From contig WPDH01000050.1 in NCBI GenBank assembly GCA_019137255.1, forward strand, positions 1-64,000: 64,000 bases of DNA. Reading direction: 5' to 3'. Below the pieces are notes generated by a model, which was not told the origin of the DNA, made no database searches, and worked only from the letters and a program-made list of their open reading frames with translations. A program made the translations under genes and the position numbers. Positions 57,576 through 64,000 of this stretch are shown here, piece after piece. The first letter of the stretch is position 1, and each line of letters opens with the position of its first letter. This DNA comes from Corinectria fuckeliana (lineage: Eukaryota > Ascomycota > Sordariomycetes > Hypocreales > Nectriaceae).

Positions 57576-57845
57576 CTAACAAGTCCTCGATCCACTACGG
57601 CCCTAACCCGGCGATATCCATGCCATCAAGCTCTCGAAGAAGGCCATCACGCATTGAAAAGAAGCCCCGTCAGGCTGCTGCCGCTGCTGGACTGCGATGT
57701 TATCATAGTCGGCCAGTTCCGATGCCGGGCAGATCTCCCGGAAATGTGGACCTTTGGGACGGGCCGCCCACATGGCTAAGCTCCGTGGCGCCGCATGAGG
57801 CGGACACGCGAACTCGTCATTGGGTGCAGCGAGCGGCTCTCTTTG

Positions 57846-57890
57846 TTCTTTGGTGGGAACTCGCCCTGTTCTTGGTGGAAACTCGCCCTG
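57846..57890. repeat. Direct duplication of about 22 bp
   Basis: Two adjacent copies of TTCTT(T)GGTGG(G/A)AACTCGCCCTG. Probably a replication slip. Confidence 0.8.
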
Positions 57891-57987
57891 GGAGCTCCGA
57901 TGCGGCCCTCAATGCCGCGTTCCCGAGGGGCGGCTCTCGCGAGATGGGACCCTGGCGAGCAATCTTTATGACGCCGAGGTAGGAGAT

Positions 57988-58745
57988 TTAGAGGCGAGGC
58001 TCTTCTTCACCCTGCGTCTTATCCTCCGGCAATTTGTCATCTCCTCTTGCACTGCTGGTGGCGTAAATGCTTCCCTCGGCCACGTCCGCCTCAATGCCGA
58101 GTAATCGCCGGATCAGTGCGGCACTGTTTTCGGTTGTTACGTCCTTGTTGACGGCACTGATCGCATCCATTCTCCCCAGAGCCTCGTCCAACACGACATG
58201 ATCGCTCAAGCGCTGGTGAGCTTGGAATTCGGTCGCTTTTCGATGATGACGAGCGTCGAGGTGCGCAAACATGAGCGTTATTGCCACCAAGAGAGCAAAT
58301 AAATCCACGGGTCGCGAGCACGACGACATGGTGTTTAAGCTCCGATGCGTGATAAGTCGCATCATCTCTCGGCTGGTATTGACACAAATCATCCTAGAGT
58401 ACTCGTACGAGCTCGACGTTGTCGCCTATTCACATCAGATACGGTAGATACAGCTGAACCAAGAGCCCATAGTAGTAGACGCGGGCTGCCAGACGTACTG
58501 TCTCCGAGGGCGTGTCCGGTGATCCTGGTTTGAGGTTGTGAAAGTTCGGCGGACGCCCAAGGCCTACCGGCATGCTTTCTGACACTCAGCAGCTCCGAGT
58601 CGATAGATTGGGTTGTCGTGAGCTCGCTCGCAGCAAACACACTTTCGCTGCAGAGGTGGTATAGGAGAGCGGTGAAGGCCCATCAGCTGGGCGACAGTCA
58701 TTGCCCTGCGATAAATAGCCCAAGCCCGTAGAAGATTGCCACAGT
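57988..58745 (-). pseudogene. Zn2Cys6 transcription factor remnant (C-terminal half)
   Basis: Parts of the fungal regulatory domain can be read on the minus strand in different frames: GNLLRAWAIYRRAMTVAQLM near 58.7 kb, TVRLAARVYYYGLLVQLYL near 58.47 kb, and a final open frame beginning RMICVNTSREMM that extends to the stop at 57988 (VDLFALLVAITLMFAHLD). Between them stops and frame changes occur. No zinc cluster is found in the sequence upstream, so the 5' half is lost or beyond recognition. Non-functional regulator relic. Confidence 0.6.
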
Positions 58746-60106
58746 TTGTCTCAAAGACTCCCTCTAGGATGATTCCAACAGACTCTCGACAGTTTCGTGC
58801 ATGTCTTCCTTAGTCGTTACCCGTGTCGTAGCAGCCGTTATAAGGTGTCGGGTGAGTGTTAGGACCCGGAAGTTTAGCTATAGGGTTCGATGCCGCAAGC
58901 GTCTCGTGTGTCAGCTTGCTATGCGGCTGCGTGTTGATGAGATTGGTGTAAAGCCACAGTCTGGAGAGCCCTTCGAGAAGGATCTGGGTATCCTCTTCAG
59001 CTGGAAAGGCTGAAAGTAAGTAGCGAAGGGCCGTTTCGGTCTCGGGTTGACCCGATACACCTTGCGAGTCAGGCGTAAGGAGTAATGCGTTTGCAGCGGA
59101 TGGTTCAGGACTCTAGAGACAGTTGGGAGAAATTTCAAATGTTACTAAGGGTGGTTCGCGTACCTCTTCTGCAGCCGACTCGTTCAAGCGAGTCCTTAGG
59201 GTATACGAGTTTGTATGCCTGTCTTGTCGTGCCAACATCTTTGCTAGCAAGACAATCCTTCATAAAGTCTTCGATTCTCGCGGTGCGCTCACCGAGATGC
59301 CGGTAATGCATCCCCTTGCGAACCTTTCTCCGCTTGGCTGCCATTTCTTGGATCGTGCTCGGGGTTAGGTATTGCCGTAGCTGGCTCTTCAACCAGGGCG
59401 TCATCCATGGCCGGTCGTGAGTGGAATGTCTGTACGAGTCTCTCACACGGCGGAGAGAATGTCTGTGAGTTGAGGGAGCAGTTTGTTGGTGATGGATCGA
59501 GGTAGAGAATTGGTAATGACCGTATGATTGATTAATTCCGCCGGCACGGGCAAGCGGTTGACGCGTTCCACAATTTTCAGCGATACTTATGTCTATCAGA
59601 CATTTGAATTTGTCAGCTCTTCGAGGACAATTCCGCAGGAATGGCATGCTCCGATCTAACGGCTCAGAGTCTCGGCGAAACAGGCAGAGAATTTCATGGA
59701 CATTGACCTGTTGGTTAATGCTCCTCGGCGGAATACCTATGGTGTGCAGCGCTCACCCATTTCGGCGGAACAAGCTATTATTCAAGCCTAAATTAAGTCA
59801 CCATTCCAGTAAGGAAAAAGGCTTTATAAAGCAAGAGTGCCTTTAGTATACTTGAGCCTGATACCGTGCATACAATATTATCTTGTCAAGCCCCGGCCTT
59901 GTCACCAGGCGACATCCTCTTCGACATCCCTCCGCAAAGCATACTGCCGATTTACACGCAAGTCAGCACAAGCCTCTAAACCGTATACTGAATTAGTGCT
60001 GCTGCACGCGACTGCAACAAGCTGGCTGCGCTCTAAGTAGGTAGAGCAACCTTCTTGCCAACTATTGTCTGTCTAATTCGTTTGTTTACTGCGGGCTGTG
60101 GAATGT
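58746..60106. other. Gene-poor region with unassigned frames
   Basis: About 1.4 kb. A minus-strand open frame at 59647-59135 has a plausible Arg-rich content (TPWLKSQLRQYLTPSTIQE) but no recognisable domain or support. It may be part of a relic. Confidence 0.4.
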
Positions 60107-60557
60107 ATGGCCCCCCAAGTCATCGTAGACGTGCCCAAAGAAGGGATAGCGCCGATGAATCTCGACCACGATACCGCCGACGCGGACGTATCTAAGACCG
60201 ACGCTAAGAAGCAATCCGATGTCGACAAAGTCGGAAAAGGAAAAGCTCCAGGTCGCGTGCAGGCTTCAGCAGCTTTTCCGTCTTCCAGTCCTATCACGAG
60301 TCGGGCGAGCTCTTTGAGGCCTCCTCGGCCGGCAGTTCCTGGATCGCGTCCAATGCTTCCTGCAGCAGCTTATCGGGCTCGTCACCAGACCAGCCTACGA
60401 CAGGGGCTACCTCCGCCTGGTCCTTGTCACTGGCAGCTTCATAGTCAATTCCGGTTTGATGATGCTCTCCCTGAGCCCCAAGTACGGGCAGGCATTGCTG
60501 GCGCAGGCCATCTGCATCGGCATCGGCATCGGCGCCGGCCTGCTCTTCGTGCCCACT
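60107..60557 (+). pseudogene. Decayed monocarboxylate-type MFS transporter, cut at AT-rich block
   Basis: A disordered acidic N-terminus (from an ATG) is followed in other frames by transporter pieces: FSSFSVFQSYHESGELFE (from 60265), then QCFLQQLIGLVTRPAYDRG and LVLVTGSFIVNSGLMML up to GAGLLFVPT at 60557, where a GTAAGT donor follows. This is the MCT/MCH family of fungal permeases. The frame shifts between pieces, most of the first helix is missing, and about 60 bp after the donor begins a block of AT-rich transposon DNA, so the remaining ~70% of the gene is not visible. A truncated relic. Confidence 0.7.
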
Positions 60558-60599
60558 GTAAGTCCCCCACCCACTTATGGACCGCCTCCCCTTCTAGAC

Positions 60600-61448
60600 C
60601 ACCTTTTCCACTAAAATGCATATATTTAAAGATTTTATAATAAATTAAGCTACATAGAAAATAACTTAGGAATTTAAACCTAGCTAGTACTTTAAATAGT
60701 ATTATATAGAAAAAATATAAAGTTAGATTTTATAATTTATTTAACTATTAAATAAATACTTAAGTAAGTATTTAACCTTTTGTGAATATTTAATAGCTAC
60801 TCCTATTATATCTTAGTCACACTCTTAAAATCTATTCTAACCTAAGTATCTTTCTTATAGACCTTCTTTACCCTCTTTCTGCTCTTATATTATTATTATA
60901 TTATATATAATAAGTAAGATAGTTAAAATAGAGAATATTAAGATTATAAACTATCCCTCTCTTCTCCTTAAGGAAATTTTTTTATTATATAACCTACTCT
61001 TACTATAGGTTAAGCCTAGTATAAAAATAACCTATAATTAATTTAAAGATCTTATTATTAAGATTAAATATAAACTTAAAGTAATTATCTTAAGAGCTGT
61101 TTTTCTCTTAGTCTAGAGAATAATAGTAGTTTTAGCTAATACTATTATAAGCTATACTTAATATATAAGTAGTAAGATCCTAATCTTACTATCTCTTACA
61201 GAAATAATTATAACTACTATTAAAAAAGTAATATTAGCTACCCTTTAGAAAACACCTATTAAGATCTTAACTTAGGCTTAAGTCACTTATAATAAGAGGA
61301 TATTTTAGTTCTTAATAGTACTACTATTAAAAGTAATCCTCTCTCATCTTAGTAAGAAGATTATTATTAGGTTACTTAGTATAGCTTCTAATATTATATC
61401 TTATATACTATTAGATACTATAATAATTATTAACTATACCCTCCTAAG
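60600..61448. other. AT-rich decayed repeat DNA
   Basis: A sharp change to very AT-rich sequence with stops in all frames, as expected for RIP-affected repeats. I cannot assign a family to this part. Confidence 0.75.
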
Positions 61449-61860
61449 TATCACAGCCTAGGTTAAGACCAGGCGGTCACAACCAGTAAAACCATAATAT
61501 GCCTACTTTTTCTCACCTATCACTATTAGATTACCTAGATCACACTATAATCCTAGTGATCCCTAGGGAACAACTAATTATAGAAGGATTATAATAGTCT
61601 TATTATAATCTAGGATAATAGATCACCTAGATCACTACTATAATCTAGTAATCTAATATAAGTATATATATATATTCACTTAGCACTTTTCTAGAGATAG
61701 CCTTACTAGCTATTAACTATACTTAGTTATATTAAATCTACTATTCTACTATTACTAGACTATAACTTATATTACTCACTATAACATCCTAAACCACTTG
61801 TTTAAATACTCTTATATTCTAGACCTACCTTATACTCTTAGGATAGACCTAGCTGTTATA
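61449..61860 (+). repeat. Probable 5' LTR of retrotransposon
   Basis: Starts TATCACAG and ends CTGTTATA. These match as short terminal inverted repeats in seven of eight positions, and with C to T/G to A decay they fit TGT..ACAG and CTGT..ACA, the usual LTR ends. The start CAGGCGGTCACAACC is one of the few GC-rich parts left. A partner LTR is not in the window. The length of about 412 bp is typical. Confidence 0.6.
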
Positions 61861-64000
61861 TATTAATAGCTCTTATTTAGTATTTTACTATATTAACCTA
61901 AGTAATAATTTAAATTAGTTATTATAGCTTTAGTAACTCTATCTAGCTTAGAAATATCCTAAGGGAAGTAACCTTAAGATAATATATATATATATAATAA
62001 TACTATCCTAAGTAACTTAAAATTAGATAATAATAATAATAAGATAACTATAAAACTTAAACATATAAACTAATAAATATATAAGAAGATTATTAACCTC
62101 TATAAGGCCTTAAAAGATATATTTAATAAGAATATTATATATTTCTAAGACCTTAAATAGCATATTATAGCACTTACTATAGCTTAAGCTTAGATAATAC
62201 AGCTAAGGCTTAATAATAACCATATTATTAGTTCTTTATAAGAGCATATTAAATAACTTAGTAATAAATAGCTAAACACCCGTGAAGAATAATATCACTA
62301 AATTAAATAGTTTAATAGTTTTAAGGCTATACTAACTATACTCTGTCTAAGAGATATAAGAGAAACTCTTAAGCTTAAGTAACTACTAACTTTTAATAGT
62401 ACCCCTAAGAAACTCTAAGAGTATCTTACCTAGCTTAAATTATACTATATATACTATCTAATAATATTTATAAGTAAACCTCTTAAAGTATAATATATAA
62501 TAAGATTACTTACTAGAAAAGCCTTATAAGAAATAAAACTATACCTAAGAGATTTTATTAAGAAACCTAAAAAACTTTATAAAGCTAAAACTAATAAGCT
62601 CTTTAGTAATTTTATCTTATATAAAGAAAAACTTATTAGTACCTATAGAGAATAAGATAAAAAGTATAATATGCTCTTAGCTATATATAAGTTAAGGCAG
62701 AATAAGACTGCTTTAAAATACTTATTAGACTATAAGTACTTTACAGCTAAGCTTAACCTAAGTGATAAGAACTAGATTAATAAGTTCTATTAAGGATTAA
62801 AAGATAAAATTAAAAATAAGATCTATAAGATTCTTATACTTTTTAATACTTTTAATAAATATATTAAACTTTATATGCTTATTAATAATTAACTATTTAA
62901 AAGATAAATAAAAAGAAGAAAAGTAAACTCTAATAGCTAAAAGAAAAAGAAAAATTATTTTAATACTAGCTAATAACAAAACAGAAATACCTCCTATAAG
63001 ACTTAGCCTAGCTTTATAGAACTAGAAGTTATATAATAAGACTACTCTAAGGTAAAGTACTAGAATTATAAAGAAATAGGATATTTTAAAAGCAAGTATT
63101 AAAAACCTAAATCAGGATAAAAATATAAGCTTATACCTAAAGGTAAGCATATCTAATTTACTAACTACTAGTATAAAACTATATAAACTACTATTTACAC
63201 TAAGACTATTATTATAGCTAGATAAGGTTATAATAAGACAGGAGTACTAATAAACTCACTCTAGCTACTCTTAAGTAATAAGTATAAAACTAAGAAGGCT
63301 ACTAAAAACACTCTATATAATAACCCTAAAACTAGCTGCTTTATTAGTAAGCCTACTAAACTAGCTCTTAAAAAAACCTAAAAGGGAAAAATATAAACTA
63401 TCTTAAGACTATAAAGACTAGTCCCTAAAGAAAAACCCTAACTAGAATTTAATAGGAAAACTCTAGTAATAACTAAAAGGTCCTACTAGTAACTAACTAT
63501 AGAAATTAAGATTTCTAACTAGTAACTAAGATAAAATAAGAGCTCTAAAGTAATTACTATTAGCTTTAACACTATTAAAGACTTTAGTACTATACTATTA
63601 TAGTAGTAAACAAAAGATAAATAAATCTGCTAATAGTATTATATATAACAGGAAGGTGTTTCTAGTGTGAAAGCAGAATATAAAGCTAGATAAGCTAGGC
63701 AGCTTAGCCTTTCTATCACAAATAATAATATTTACACACTTATAAATAACTACCCTAGTAGTATTAAGACTAATTCTATAGATAATACTAGTTTAGAGGA
63801 GGAAAATAACTTAGCTTATATTAATTTAAACAGCTAACAACCCTAGTAGATAATAAATACTTATAATAAGATAGGCGCTAAATACTAGAAAACTATAAAA
63901 GATAAATACTAATAGCTTATCTATAAGACTATAAATATCTATAAAGGTGATACTATTTATATCTAAGCTCTACTATACTATCTTATATAGTATAATCTTA
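61861..64000 (+). mobile_element. Retrotransposon gag region, RIP-decayed, runs off window
   Basis: Following the LTR, a plus-strand region reads like gag despite many TAA/TAG stops. It includes a capsid-like part near 62.75 kb (YFTAKLNLSDKN) and at 63060-63110 a zinc knuckle pattern in which N-Y-K-E-I-G-Y-F-K-S-K-Y stands where C-x2-C-x4-H-x4-C would be (Cys and His codons turned to Tyr). Changes C to T and G to A explain almost all of the decay. Downstream protease/polymerase domains would lie beyond the window. Gypsy or copia cannot be decided. Confidence 0.72.

Noticed and set aside
57437..57982. Plus-strand frame containing the 12 bp tandem repeat
   Set aside because: Composition is repeat-driven and no domain is seen.
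1..64000. CRISPR array, tRNA or rRNA genes
   Set aside because: No regularly spaced repeats or RNA gene signatures found; a eukaryotic genome is indicated.

Overview
This window looks like nuclear DNA of a filamentous ascomycete (Pezizomycotina, probably a Sordariomycete with a plant-associated lifestyle). Most genes are split by 44-125 bp GT...AG introns with CTAAC/CTGAC-like branch sites. There are many Zn2Cys6 regulators and MFS transporters, several secreted proteins (an NLP, LysM domains, a BIM1-like protein, DPP IV), and an AT-rich block at the right end carrying a retrotransposon decayed in the manner of repeat-induced point mutation (RIP). No rRNA, tRNA or CRISPR was recognised. All exon structures were worked out by eye from splice consensus and frame continuity.

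Layout, 0-13 kb: a divergent pair of Gfo/Idh/MocA oxidoreductases, a five-exon Zn2Cys6 regulator, a hexose-type sugar transporter, a monocarboxylate-type MFS permease and a second Zn2Cys6 regulator. 13-25 kb: a small alpha/beta hydrolase, a long gap with one decayed gene, an NmrA-like NAD(P)-binding protein, a DHA2 drug transporter, an NPP1/NLP protein whose signature heptapeptide is altered, and a small secreted protein of unknown family. 25-35 kb: a lipoxygenase with all five metal ligands, an F-box protein, a four-helix membrane protein, and a regulator combining a C2HC finger with a Zn2Cys6 cluster.

35-49 kb: genes and gene relics with an odd pattern. A GPI-anchored Ser/Thr-rich secreted protein has two in-frame stops. 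A BIM1-like membrane protein has a TAG immediately after its membrane helix. A DUF7730-like gene has four in-frame stops but no indel. All seven stops can be explained by single C:G to T:A changes. Between them lie an intact conserved protein gene, a dipeptidyl peptidase IV gene and a GH18/LysM chimera. 49-57 kb: a secreted beta-propeller protein, a Zn2Cys6 regulator, and beside it an NRPS-like A-T-R enzyme, which together could be a minimal metabolite locus.

57-64 kb: remnants of another Zn2Cys6 regulator and of an MFS transporter, then from about 60.6 kb very AT-rich DNA. This holds an LTR (about 412 bp) followed by the gag region of a retrotransposon, including a decayed CCHC zinc knuckle, running off the window edge.

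The genes do not form one pathway. The plausible functional groupings are local: transporter plus adjacent regulator at 9-13 kb, NmrA-like protein plus drug transporter at 17-21 kb, and regulator plus NRPS-like enzyme at 51-56 kb.
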